NCBI GenBank assembly: GCA_019914995.1
Contig: CM034133.1
Span: forward strand, 6,776,495 to 6,840,494
Direction: 5' to 3'
Source: Acanthochlamys bracteata
Taxonomy: Eukaryota > Streptophyta > Magnoliopsida > Pandanales > Velloziaceae
DNA length: 64,000 bases
The notes beneath the pieces were generated by a model. It saw only the letters and a program-made list of their open reading frames with translations. It made no database searches and was not told where the DNA came from. Below are positions 22,424 to 34,600 of the stretch, piece after piece; position 1 is the first letter of the stretch; each line of letters starts with the position of its first letter. Made by a program: the position numbers and the translations under genes.

Positions 22424-24491
22424 TGTTGAAAATCCTAAGCATTTTGATGATAAAGCATATTTGAGAATCATTACTAAGATTTGACATGATAATATTAGAT
22501 TCGAGTAGTGTGTGAAGCTGGATAGAACTACAGGCAGATTGTCACAAAGTGTTGAAACCTTATTAGGTTCCTTACATTGCATGCTCATATCTTTTAACTC
22601 AGAGCGCCAAATAGATATTTCGTTATAGCAGTTCAAGAAGCCATAGAGTAAATGAAGACAAAGAGGACCAAATTTCATCTGGTGTCAAAAATAAGAAAAT
22701 TCGATGAAGATTACTGATCACACTGCCTAACTCTACTGAATCACTTGGACAGTACTCTAGACAACATATGGTAAATACAATATCATTCTACACAGGCATG
22801 ATTTTAGATATCCGACTTTACTATGGACAGAAGACATCTTATAGTTGCTTCAATCAAAATATCAGACCATTTAATGAAGAAACAAACTCTACAAAATCAA
22901 GTGAAGTTTGCTATTTAACTCTTGCCAATTATGGACGAGTGAACCAAATCTGGATAGCAACTTGCAAATTTGATATCTCCCAGGCTAAATCATATTTTGG
23001 AGATCTGATTTTTTATATTGAAAGCTGACATGAGAACTATTCGAATTACAAATTTCAACAAACATATCCTCTAACAAAATCTAGAAAATTTTGCAAAGTC
23101 GTTAGACAGACCAAGTCAGCTAATTACTAGACTAAGATATCTACTTGTACTAAATTTTTTATTGGTTCTTCGACGTGCAAACCTATTGCAAGTGCCTTTA
23201 GAAGATATTAGATAAATCAATAATATCTTAAGGATATTTACTTGTATATTTTATGAATAGAATATAAGAGAATATCTAGAAAATCTACAAATATAATAAA
23301 AATCCAACAAGATGACGACTCTAGACCAATCAAGTCCAAATCTGTATATATCAGCCATCGGTTTGAACTTCGATCGTATCTATATATGTTGATTGACGAG
23401 GACATTCTAAAGATTCATTCAATGGAAAGAAATCATATTGGTTACTAGAAGAAATCTGCACAAAATTTGGATGACAGAACAAAAGAAATCCTAAAGCATA
23501 CTTTAAACCGTTCGATGAATTTGCAGCCTCGTTTCATATTCGATTCACTTCATATTTTAAGAAGTTGTTCCAGTGACTTAGTAGGTGACAGCCACATCAG
23601 AAAGCAACAGTCAGCCAAGTTAAGAAATGACAAGAAATTTTAGAGAAGGAAATACAACTGTTGGAATACATCAAGTACCCGTTTTCCTTAGATCTTGACC
23701 ATTCATTTCTTCTGTCATTGAATCATTGATCAACCCGAGCAGCCTCCATCCTGACATGAAGTAGTAGACATCTATATATAATTTCAGTGAGAAAAACAGC
23801 AAGCAAAACAACATACAGCACACTTAATAATCGAGCTTTTATCTTGCTGCCTTATAAGAAAAACTACATCGACCGAGAGCTTTCTAACGAGTCTTTGTTC
23901 TCCTTGTTTTTTTTGTGTGAGATTCCTTGAGCATTCCTATCGAGTGATTAGACATCATTGTTAGGGACATCACTTGAGCTAAACATCGTGATAAACTTGT
24001 AAACTTGAGAGAAGGTTGTAGGAGAACTTGCAAGTTCTCGAATTGGCTAGTTTAGGTGTAGGTTAGCGGTTTGTGCCGGTATTTGCGAAGGAGTGCATGA
24101 TTATAACCTGAGGAACTTTACGAAGTCTAGAAGGCTATGATAAGTTGTCCTTCGGAAGAGACCCGGCTTGAGACTGAGGTGCTTTGCGAAACAGCAAGTC
24201 CCGATATTTGTATGTTGCTTTGACTTGTGGATTTCACTTGCAATGCCAAGTGTCATGGTCGTAGGCACTGCAGTGCTAAACCACGTAATAATCCCTAATG
24301 TGCTATTTGGTTTGCATTTATTAGCACTTGTGTTTATTTCATTTAAATTATACTTTGGTAATAACTCTAGCGCAGGTTACTGTTCACGATCAGTCACTAG
24401 TCAACAACTTCTCAGTCACGAATAGTGAAGTGCTTGGTTTTAATTTGCCATAACGAAATTCACTCCCCTCTTGAGTTGATATTTTGTTGAC
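22424..24491 (+). mobile_element. Copia-like LTR, family A copy 2 (longest copy)
   Basis: Preceded by a polypurine tract (AAAAGAGGAGA, 22412-22422) and starting TGTTGAAAATCC, the plan of a copia 3' LTR. Its right end, near 24491, follows 'attcactcccctcttgagtt', a typical end of such LTRs. Internal words recur in copies at 20118, 27180 and 39900. No retroviral-type coding domain is seen beside it, so it is an LTR left behind by a largely lost element. An 86-codon frame at 22768-23028 has no domain. Confidence 0.5.
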
Positions 24492-24559
24492 AACTAGTTT
24501 TCACCAGCCTTCCTTTGGATATATGCACAAATTTTGAGAAACTGTGAACAAAAGGTTGC

Positions 24560-25110
24560 CTTTGCTAAGGGCAAAATGCTCCTCAAATCATTTTTCATGT
24601 TTGCGACGGACAACCATGACGAATTTAGTGTTTCTGCAACTATAATTGTCATGTTATTGACCTCATCAGATCACAAACCACTATTCTAGTATCGACTATA
24701 ATACTACAAAAACGACCTAATTTATAAACACATAACTCAGTTTTCGACTATGTTATCAACACATAGACATGGAGTAAGGAGAACAACTCATGTTGCCGTT
24801 GAGTTGGAAATGTACGCCAAAACGTCAATATCATGATTCGACAACATGAGATCTATATCATGACATCAACCTCATCCTAGTGTTTACATATCAATATTGT
24901 CTAACTCTTTATCGCAATGTTTTGATTTGTATGTCACGATATCACGGTTTGATGTAATGGTATAAACGTCATATTTCGACTTCATGAGGTCTATGTCATT
25001 ATTTCGACTCATGAAGCCAATATGTTGATGTAGTGTCAGATGTCAATGTGATGTTGATATCATGATATCGATGTCATGATTTCTACCTCTTGTAATCAAA
25101 GTTATTAATT
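24560..25110. repeat. Array of TCATGATTTCGAC-like words, possible CACTA-like end
   Basis: From TACTACAAAAACGACC (24703) rightward, the DNA repeats 'atcatgattcgac', 'tatatcatgacatc', 'tgtcacgatatcacg', 'gtcattatttcgac', 'tgatatcatgatatcgatg' with no regular period. The start resembles a CACTA terminus and such arrays occur sub-terminally in DNA transposons. The other end was not found. Confidence 0.4.
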
Positions 25111-25513
25111 GACCATAGTAATAGCTATAAGTTTTAGTGAAATTGAGTAGAGGGAGAGCATTTACCAAGTTTCTCAAAAAAAGGGAATACCTTTTGTTGG
25201 ATTATTTTGAACCAGGCCGTTGGACGGGGAGAGAATCATTTGCAGTCCAAGCGAAGCAAGTCAACCAACTTTGGCCACAGTAAGAGGAGAAATTTCTAAA
25301 TGAGAAAAAGTAATTCTAGAACAGTGGAGGCTTTTTATTTAATTTTAGAACAGTAATGATATCGATTTCAAGTTTTGTAGTCTAAAAAGAAAAGTTTGCC
25401 CCCCTGTGGATTCCGAAGCTGTAAGGTTTTGCAGGTGCAAAGTCAAAAATAAATAAATATATATAAACATTATTTGTCTTCAAAGGGCCAATGTTGTAAG
25501 ATCGAGCTGTATC

Positions 25514-25595
25514 CACGTGTGGTGTTGGATGGTTGATCGAACAGCATAGGGCCATGCACCACGTATAGTAAACGCGATGCCTATATATATAAATT
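25514..25595 (+). promoter_or_regulatory. G-box and TATA box
   Basis: CACGTG at 25514-25519 (in TCCACGTGTGG), a second ACGT core (CACCACGTATAG) at about 25558, then a strong TATA box (CTATATATATAAATTAA) at 25581. Spacing from the TATA box to the ORF start at 25805 is reasonable for a plant gene leader. G-boxes are bound by bZIP/bHLH factors in light and ABA responses. Confidence 0.4.
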
Positions 25596-25804
25596 AATTA
25601 CAACATGTTCAAGAGTTCAATATATTATTGTGTCACATCGTAGATTTCAATACAGAAGAATTTAGCTGCCATGCTAAACTTTCTCATAGCATGGTAGTAT
25701 TTAAGAAAAATGACTTATAGAGGAAATCTAGTTGGTGTATGCTTCAGCTCTTCAATCTTCTTCTGGTATCTCTTTGGTTCTGCAATCACGATTCTTCTTC
25801 CTAT

Positions 25805-26098
25805 GGCAACTCAATCCTGCGCTCTCTTGCAATCTCCAGATACCAATTCCCTGGCCCTTCCTGCTTTTTTATCTTCAAAGTCCCCCTTATCTCTTAACGA
25901 ATTTCACTCCAAAATCTCGAAGAGAATTTGGTACCAAGAGTGAAGGACAATAATTGTAGAGCAGTATGGCATAGAGAGGATTCTTCCTTGCAGCAGCTGG
26001 TTCTAGCCAGAAGAAAGAGGAAGCTACGAGAGAGGTACGGAGAGCTAACAACGAACGTAACTCAGCAATGAACTTCATTTCCTTCTTCTTCGCTGTCT
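25805..26098 (+). pseudogene. Gene relic with a plastid-transit-peptide-like N-terminus
   Basis: From ATG at 25805 the frame reads MATQSCALLQSPDTNSLALP and goes on Ser/Leu-rich with no acidic cluster, then KISKRIW and a stop at 25942. The first 40 residues have the composition of a chloroplast transit peptide. In another frame the downstream DNA reads AAGSSQKKEEATREVRRANN and ends MNFISFFFAV with a stop at 26098. The two parts look like one former coding sequence broken by a frame change, but I do not recognise the protein. It follows a G-box and TATA arrangement. It could also be a small real gene encoding only the first frame. Confidence 0.35.
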
Positions 26099-26399
26099 AG
26101 TTGATGCTATTTTTTCTTTCTCCTCTTTTCACTCATCTTATTCTTTACGTGTAATTAAACAATACTAACTTTAATTGGCTCATAATGCTAATAAAATATT
26201 CTTTAGGTAGTGACATAAATATAGTAAAATTGCATCCAACTACATGCTTATCATTACTCCTATTAATTACTGAATTTTTTGCCTTCAAACTAGTTGCCGC
26301 CCATTAATACAATCATTTATCATGAAGTTTTGTTTCTTAAGTTTTGTTAATGTGCAAATGCCATGCTCATCTGTGTACCTTATGCTTATATCAAAGTTA

Positions 26400-26680
26400 T
26401 GATAATTAATAGACAAGTTCATGACTTCCTCACGACTACGTACGACCTCACAGTTACATGACTTCATTATGACTAACTTACCACTAGCAATCGTGTTTGT
26501 CATATTCTTATTGTAATCACAAGAAATATTGTATTGTCACTGTAATTATATAGCATAATCATAAAGTGGTCATCATGTGTCGCAAGGTATATGGTCGTAA
26601 TACTGTCCTAAAGTTGTCAAAGATATATATTAAAGTGGTTGTAGCATCATCAAGGGGTCGTCACTTTTTCATGCATGCAT
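26400..26680. repeat. GTCGTAA/TCATAAAGTGG word array, copy 1
   Basis: The right half holds 'aatcataaagtggtcatcat', 'gtgtcgcaagg', 'tatggtcgtaata', 'aaagtggttgtagcatca' and 'ggggtcgtcac'. The left half carries inverse words ('cacgactacgtacgacctca', 'catgacttcattatgac'), so the array is roughly palindromic. Confidence 0.5.
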
Positions 26681-27179
26681 ACAAACATGCTTGTATTTGA
26701 TTATAAATTAGTATAAATATAATACAAATCCTATCATTCGAATAAGATCAAGCTAGTAATCAAATTAATTTGACTTCATTTGTCCTAATAAATTAAAATA
26801 CAATTCGTTTGTCTAAATACAAACTATGTTCATTGTCTTGTAAATACAAGCTATTTTACATGATTACTTACATGTCAATACCTATATTTACGACCAACTT
26901 AATAGAGTATTTGGCTTGATATAAAAGTAACGCAGATGATTAAGCCATTATTCTTTAAGCCGGTTAGGGCAACTTTTTTGATGAATCATCTTATAGAAAG
27001 GATCAACTCTCCTCGTTTATGGTCCGAGCTGGATTGATTTTCCAAAATATTAGTGACTATCTAGAAATATATTGGTTGCAGAGAATCCTTCGAAAAATAA
27101 CTTAAGAGACGGCTATGAATTAAGTTGAAGAAATTCTAAAATTTTTTCACTATGCACCTATTAAATAGTTAATTATATT

Positions 27180-27620
27180 GCCTAAAGTTTCTGCAAAAAA
27201 CAAACACATTATTATGATAGATCAATATAGAACAACCAAAGACAAGAGGCACAATAATTTTTACATGGTTCGGTAAGCTCAATCTTGCCTACACCATGAC
27301 ACTTATAAGCCAATAAGTCAATCCACTACCATTTGCCAACAATACAACCGAGCCTCGATGCCTCACCGAACACCTTCGTCTCAAGCTGAGTTTTCTCGCA
27401 AGTACAAGACCTCCTAGGCACCTTACCCTCACAATTTACAACCCCCATAAATCTTAGCCAAGGCCTTGCGAACAATTTAGAAACCTAAGCCTAAAATATC
27501 TAAAATTGTAAGAACTCGTAAGTTCCCATTTATAAAATATTCAGCAAGATTACAACAAATAAATCACACAATTAGAAGGCCCTGATCACTCACAAAATAA
27601 TATATAATAACTCAGCAAAA
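27180..27620 (-). mobile_element. Copia-like LTR fragment, family A copy 3
   Basis: On the - strand it matches family A copy 2 in order: 'cttacgagttcttacaattt', 'cttgcgagaaaactcagctt' then GAGACGAAGGTGTTCGGTGA, 'ataagtgtcatggtgtaggc' and 'accgaaccatgtaaaaatta'. The last word is a common feature near copia LTR ends. Solo and diverged. Confidence 0.5.
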
Positions 27621-29150
27621 AAAAACACGAGAAGTTCCAACATAAAACATGCCGACTTTCAATAGCTTCATTAGTTTTACTCTCATTTTCTTTCATATAA
27701 AACTTGAGCACTACTATTATAGCAAACACACTATTTTGAATTTCAATGTTGTTCTCTTATTGAAATTTTAATTCTTATTAAAAAGAAAATCATTAGAAGC
27801 CAGTTTCTTACCAAGTTCATACCTTTTAAGTTCGAATTCATGTTAATATGTTGATCAATCACTTTAGGCAACAAGAATGTAGAAATCTTGAAAGGACAAA
27901 GAGGAGGCATATAGGGGAATTGGATTAGGCTGAAAGCTCTAAATGATAAACTTTGGAATACCCAAGCACTTTCTGAAATGTTGTTCTATTTGAGATTTAA
28001 ATTTGGAGTTACGTGAGTTAGCTCCTCTAACTATCCTAACTTGCACAAAGAACACCAAAATCAAAGGGAAAGTGATGAATGATCGATGTAGGTTGGTGTG
28101 AAAATGCTTTTGCCTCTTATGCCTAAAACGGTTCTCATATTTCAAAAAAAAAAAAAGAATCGATTAGCCTGAGTTGACTAGTTTTTTCTACTTAAACATT
28201 CTTAAACAATCTAAATTAAAACAAATATTTTTCTGAAAATTAAGTAAATTTAGAATAAGATAGTTTTATGAACTCTCGCAAATTTAATTAACTCAATTCC
28301 TTTTTAATCCCAACTAAATAAAAAAAGGAACTCATTAAAAGAAATCGTCCTCATGTTTTAAAACAAAGAATTTCATTCAATTCGGAGCGTGTAACTCCAC
28401 CTTTGGAAAATTGGAAGTTAGTCTATCTCTGTATCTAAACCAATCAAAGCCTTCGATGCTAACACTTCTGTGGTACAAATCATGTGCACTAGATTCAGTC
28501 ATAACCGGCAATTCTTTTTTTTGTATGCGGTAATTTGGTCATACCCAATGCAAAGACCCTTTCCAATGCCCCCATACGACTCAATCAGTAAGATCAACCA
28601 TTTTAACTTAACTTACATCCCAAATTATTGCTGATTTGAGATAACCTACATCTCAGATGATTGCTAATTTGAGAAATCATCATCACGAGGCTAGCAACAA
28701 ATAACGGTCTACCGTAAATCACTATCTTCTTCATCAGTATTAAATACATTAGAGGTTTTTATTGATTTTTCCTCCAACTCAATTTCTAACCATACTTCTC
28801 AAAATTAATTTTTTTAATCCATTTTCGGCTTAAGTTGACAAACTACCCTTATTCAATTACTCGGAATCTCTCTCCATCGACCCTTTATAACTCCCATAAC
28901 TATGACATGACTCCTATTTTCTTATGGAAACCCTAAAAATCTTGATTATATCTACAAAATTGCTGCTGCCATCGATCTCATCATGCCTCAAGCGACAATC
29001 ATAGGCTTTCGATCCCGTCAATTCTCTAGCAAAATCCATCCCGTCTGTCTTGATCTTGTCTACTTTCCAACAAAATCCGCACAGATTCCCCATTAACAGG
29101 CGTATGCTGAGATGTGTTTTAGTTATATGTTTCTTTGTGTCTTTGTCCAC
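27621..29150. other. AT-rich intergenic DNA
   Basis: Short open frames on the - strand (27939-28145, 28914-29171) show no domain. No element boundaries recognised. A poly(A) run of 13 lies at 28143. Confidence 0.4.
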
Positions 29151-29159
29151 ACAATTTGT

Positions 29160-29510
29160 TATGTTTTTCATAAGGTTGTAAGTAAGTTATGATGAAGTTG
29201 TTTAACTAAAGTCCTAATTTGATTGTAACATTGTTGTAACATCATAATTCAGTCGTAAGATCATAAAGTAATCATAAGGTCATAAAGTGGTCGTAACATC
29301 GACGTAAATAGGTTATAGTTTAGTTATTCGGTCTTAATTTGTGTCATTACATAGTAAACTTATCGTAAGGTTAGACGTTATGCCGTCATAGTTTGGTCTT
29401 AAAGTTGTAAAATTGTCGTGAGTATAGCCACTATTCCGCTATAATTTGGTCTCATAGAGCTATCATATTTTGGTCTTAATTTGGTTGTAATATTGTCACA
29501 GATTGCTTGT
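29160..29510 (+). repeat. GTCGTAA/TCATAAAGTGG word array, copy 2
   Basis: About 350 bp of irregular repeats: 'ttgtaacatcataattcagt', 'cgtaagatcataaagtaatc', 'ataaggtcataaagtggtcg', 'taacatcgacgtaaatagg', 'tttggtcttaa'. The same words occur inverted at 30480-30920. Confidence 0.6.
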
Positions 29511-30479
29511 TGATCAATGTATGCTAAATGCTATAGGCATAAAAGATTCAAGAAATAAATTGCCCGTAATGTATCGCGTTCAAACTTAAAGGAGGTTTAT
29601 GACATTATCCAAAAGAAGAGTTTTCAAAACCAGATAAAACTTAAGATGTTGATAACATTTTATTGTCGGTTTGTTTAAATATATGTCAACTTCTTCAAGC
29701 AAGGTATTCATGATGTGCTGTTGAGGGAGGATGTTCGAAACAGAAGACAAGGCAAACTTTTCAAGGAATAAGACGGAGGAAACTGGATTGTCTAGTGACT
29801 ATTGATGCCTATATTTCTAATCCTTATGTAATTTTGTAACTAATTCATCGCGTTTAAAACATGTGAGCCAACATAAGGATAATGGGTGTTGTTAAGTCTG
29901 CTGGGGTAATATTTTCAGGTGGAGATGATTTATCTTAGAGCACGTTAGGGTGCTTTTAAGGTGAAGATTATTTATCTTAAGGAGAATCATCAATCCTTAT
30001 TTTTTTATCCCGACTGGATTAATTTTTCAATATATTACTAAGCTACTAATTACAAATATATCTTCGCCTCAACTGGTTGTGCTTCATGAAAGTGTGATGA
30101 GTACAAAATTCATCAACAAAGATCAGATATATAGGTTTCGACATGTCAATAATCATGTAAATAACCGAATTTTTGGTCAAATTAGAAGTTATACTAGTCG
30201 TTAATAATCACACCAAGACAAATGATTTTGTAATTTTAGAATAAACAAATTATTTTTCAATTAAGACAAAATGAAATCAAATTAAATTTACAAATCAAAT
30301 TCAATCAAAGTGCAAGATTTGCTTTTACAATATAATCACTCAATGTAGTTTCTCCCTCTAATTCTAAAAAAAAAAAAAGTGCATGTAGTGCATTGGTAGC
30401 TTAAAAATCTCATATATAATTATTGGTTGTTTGCATATCTTCAGCAGCCATGATCTATCTGCTACCATCAATTGGTTGT
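29511..30479. other. Interior between two inverted word arrays
   Basis: No gene or coding frame recognised. If the two arrays are sub-terminal regions of one element, this is its body. Confidence 0.4.
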
Positions 30480-30920
30480 TATATCTATGATCACTTCTGA
30501 GTTTATAACCAAATTATGGCTAATTATTATGACATTACAGACATCTACGCCAAGCTAGGACCTTACAACCAATTTACTACCTAGCGATCAAATTACAATT
30601 TTTCTTACTAGCATTTACAACTTATAACTAAAGTAAGAGGACGTTAGGAATATTTACGATAATTTATGACTACTTTACAACTAAATGATAACAACGTATG
30701 CACATTTACGACAACTTAAGACCACTTTATGACTTTATGATCACTTTACGATGATGTTATGAATATTTACGATAAGTTACAATCTTACGACCACTTTACG
30801 ATGAATTTATGATAATGTTACAAATATTTACGACCACCTCACGACGATGTTAAATCTTAATATTTTTACGTTCCTATGGCATGCTTTACGACCCCCTTAT
30901 GACCCTTTATGATATGGGCA
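30480..30920 (-). repeat. GTCGTAA/TCATAAAGTGG word array, copy 3 (inverted)
   Basis: Repeats 'gacaacttaagaccacttta', 'tgactttatgatcactttac', 'gatgatgttatgaatattta', 'cttacgaccactttacgatg' and 'acgaccacctcacgacgatg', the inverse of the words at 29160-29510. Confidence 0.6.
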
Positions 30921-31282
30921 TGAAGAAAAGAAACACACTAGCAAAATGTTTGTCAACATAACTCACGAAGCCATTATTGGTATCATTCTTAATTGGGCTT
31001 TGGTGTAGCTCCTTAAATATTTCGTTCGGAATGAGAACCACAAAGTAAATATTGATTGAGAGCCGACACGAAGCAGAATGGACAAAAAAGTTTTTGGGAA
31101 ACCTTTAAAAATTTTGTGATTTCTTGTTTTTTTTAACAAAAATGTATATATATACATAGAAGATGCTGAGAGGTATTTAGTTATTCTAAATCAGAAATAG
31201 ATTATAAAATGGGTTAGAAAATTAAAATTGAAGGAGAAAAGTTAGTCCAACTAAAATTCCTAAATAAATTATAAATTTTGAG
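30921..31282. other. Spacer upstream of the ATG18a promoter
   Basis: AT-rich, with a short TATA run at 31146-31156. No gene or element identified. Confidence 0.4.
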
Positions 31283-31496
31283 GGGGCATTTGAAATTAAT
31301 TTTGAAAAGAAAAATATTTTTGTCTAATTTTAAAAAATAAATTTTATTTTTTTAATCTAAAAAATAATTAATAATAAAATATTACTACATAGGATTTTTG
31401 ATACTTTCTAAAATTTTAATTAATTTTAAAAAATTATAAAAAAGTTATTTGAAAAAATAAATTAAAAAATTAAAAACTATTTTCTGAAAACGCAAT
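31283..31496 (+). mobile_element. hAT-like MITE, copy 4 of 5, in the ATG18a promoter
   Basis: An AT-rich sequence of about 215 bp starts GGGGGCATTTGAAATTA and ends with the rough inverse (GAAAACGCAATATCAA). It shares the internal order of the copies at 14745-14988 and 18907-19157: a 'tatttttgtc' block, a 'ttttaatctaaaaaataat' block, then 'actacataggatttttgatac'. It is older or more diverged than those copies. It ends about 120 bp before the ATG18a start codon. Confidence 0.6.
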
Positions 31497-31499
31497 ATC

Positions 31500-31619
31500 A
31501 AAATTCAATATATTTTATTTCCTTTTTTATCTCTCGTCTCTCTTCTATTGTATTTGTTTCTCTGCTATTCTACGTCTCTCTCTCGCTCCCTCGCAAACCA
31601 ATAGCTTCTCCGCCTTGCG
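31500..31619 (+). promoter_or_regulatory. Pyrimidine-rich 5' leader / core promoter of ATG18a
   Basis: About 120 bp just before the ATG are strongly CT-rich on the coding strand (runs such as CTCTCGTCTCTCTTC and CTCTCTCTCGCTCCC). This resembles the Y-patch and CT-rich leaders of TATA-less plant housekeeping promoters. An AT-rich hAT-like MITE ends at about 31496, so little unique promoter sequence lies next to the gene. The transcription start is not visible. Confidence 0.5.
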
Positions 31620-34600
31620 ATGGCCGCCATTTCTGCTCCACCCTCTTCTTCCGCCGCCGTGTTCCACGATCAGAGCTCTAATCAGAACGCCGTCCTTCTG
31701 CCGCCGTTAATCGATACCTCTGCCTCCGATCACGAAGACGAGAACGAGCACGGAACTCAAGCTCCTTCTTCTCCTCCGCCGTTACCACCCGTGATTTCAG
31801 CTGCCCCGCCGCCCGCTGACGTGGCTTCATCTCCACCTTCAGCTCCATCTCTTCTTCATCTTTCGTTTAATCAGGACCACGGATGCTTTGCCGCGGGCAC
31901 GGACCGCGGGTTTCGGATCTACAACTGCGATCCCTTTCGTGAAATCTTTCGTCGCGATTTTGATTCGGACTATCCCAACTCGATCTCCTCTGGAGGCGAT
32001 AGTGGAATCGGTGTGGTTGAGATGTTGTTTCGCTGCAACATACTGGCACTCGTCGGTGGAGGGCCCCGGCCGCGCTACCCGCCAACCAAAGTAATGATCT
32101 GGGACGACCATCAGTCCCGCTGCATTGGTGAGCTCTCCTTCCGTTCCGAAGTCCGTGGTGTCCGGCTCCGGCGCGACCGCATTATTGTTGTGCTTGATCA
32201 CAAGATATTTGTATACAATTTTGCTGATTTGAAGCTGGTTCACCAGATTGAGACGGTGCCCAACCCCAAAGGACTTTGTGTCGTTTCCCAGCAGCAAGGA
32301 TCACTGGTGCTTGTTTGTCCTGGTGGGCAGAAGGGGCAGGTGAGGGTGGAGCATTACGGGGCACGGAGGACCAAGTTTATCATGGCCCATGACTCGAGGA
32401 TTGCAGCTTTTGCATTGTCAGAAGATGGTGGGATGGTTGCCACTGCCAGCACCAAGGGCACACTCATCAGGGTCTTCAGCACAGTAGATGGCACTCTTCT
32501 TCAGGAGGTAACACAATATTTAATAATTCCCTCAGTTTATGGAATCTTTTATGAACCTAAAGGAATCGAATAGTGGTTTTTGCGCTATCTTTAACCAGAA
32601 TAGGTTGCCTTTGCTAGTTTTCTTAATAAAAGAGAGAAGCAATTATGGGATATAAATAAATTGGTTAAGAATTAGTATTTGAAATGTTCAATTGAATTAA
32701 ACAATGTATTGGAGATATGGAAGAAAATTAATTAGGTTGGGTAGTGTGAACTATTTATTACTTTGTATTATCAGTTACTAAACTGTAGCACAACCTGTGC
32801 ATGTTTTTCTCCACCACTTTCAATGGTGGTCTGCAACTTCGCAGACAGCATATTTTCTGAGATTAATTACAGATATTTACAAGCATGTCATATGCAGCAG
32901 CAAAGCTATTTAACTCTACCATTGTCGCAGACAGAACTCAATTTAGAGAATAATTATAACTATACCTATACTGTAAGAAAAGTTATGGTCAGAACATGCA
33001 AAAGGTGTCAAGATCCAAATCTTAACTCAACTCTATACTTAAGAGTGCTTAAGGTGGATTTTGGATGGAATTGTTTCTCCAAACTTGACTGAGTTTAGCT
33101 AGAATGTTTCGAGCAGAATTGAATAATTAACTCCCTAATGCTTTGCATACATAAAGCTCTAAAAAGTAAATAAAATCTTAGACTTTGTGTGCTCTGTTGA
33201 AAACAATGACTCTTTTAAGTCTTCTCCTTTCACTCCAAGATGTTCTCATCTTTATCTGCAAATCATCATTTCAAGTTGGGTGCCTTCCAAATAGTGGCTC
33301 CGCTACTTAAGGTATGTAGGATGCAGTTTGACTCTTGGAGTTGCCATCAATATATTCAATACTAATTCACAAATCTGGTAGTACACTTGATTACCAGTAC
33401 TTCTCTTTCTCAAAACTAGGTTTGCAATCTTGACCATTACACAGCTCACAGAAAGACAAACTAATTGATGGTTAGGATTCATGTTTAAGTAAATTGGCAT
33501 TAGGGTGAGTTTCTACTACTTAAACAAGTGTGAGTTGTATTGTGTCTGACATAACTGTGTTTTTCTCAATTCTTTTTATTTTTTGTTGTTGGTTGAAATA
33601 AGTTGCCCTTGATGCTTTCAATTTTCTATGTGAGCTTTCAACCATTATATACAAAACTCAGTAGTTGAAGATATTCCTTCTTTAGGTAAGAAGAGGTGCT
33701 GATAGGGCTGAGATCTACAGCCTGGCTTTCTCCCGTGACATGCAATGGCTGGCAGCTTCTAGCGACAAGGGAACCATACATGTGTTCAATGTCAAGGTTA
33801 ATGTCGGATTATTAGCAAATGACAAGCCTCTCCCTTCACCTGATCCTGGCATTCCGCCAATGATCTCATCTCTTTCGTTTATCAAAGGTAAACCTCTCTC
33901 TTTAAAGAGACGTGGTAACGTAGATATGAACATTCAAGTTGACAATAGTTCTGGTCTTGTCTAGTATGCTCTAGATTGATGCAGTCTCTTATGAGATCTT
34001 TTGTCATTTTATGAACGAGAAATCCATTATCAAAGATTTAACTTTGTGTATCCTGTTCTAGTTACAAAATTTGAAAATATGTAGGAGGAAAGTGCTTTGG
34101 AGAAGGTAAATAAATGTACTTATCATACTAGTGGAAGATTTAAGAGTGACCCAGAATGGCCTTTGTCTTAGTCATATCCATCATAGCATAATGGAAAAGC
34201 ATGTTTGTTAGATTTTCGGAACAAGTTTAGCAGGAGAGCAAATCTAGGCCATGTTTGCATTGCTTTTTTGGATGGCTTTTGGGCTTTTAAGCCCAAAAAA
34301 GCCATGCACAATGCCGTAGAAAGTTTTTTCAAAATTTTGGATGGCATGGGTAAATTGTACGTCATGGATAATTGCACATACAAGTTCCTTCTTTCAGAAA
34401 GCTATGGAAAAATTTTCCGAAAAGTACTTTGTTTCGAAATGTTCTACTTTCCAATTATCCAGAACACTTGCTAATTTAGTTTGTGTTTATATCAGTATCC
34501 TTTCTGAGCTTAATTACTGTCAATTGTACGTTCAAAAAAGCTATAAAAAAAATTCTTGAAAACCTTTGTTTTTCAAAAAGATCTACTTTTGGAATTATCC

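Noticed and set aside
31839-32297. 152-codon open frame on the - strand
   Set aside because: It lies wholly antisense to ATG18a exon 1 and mirrors its GC-rich codons; no family similarity.
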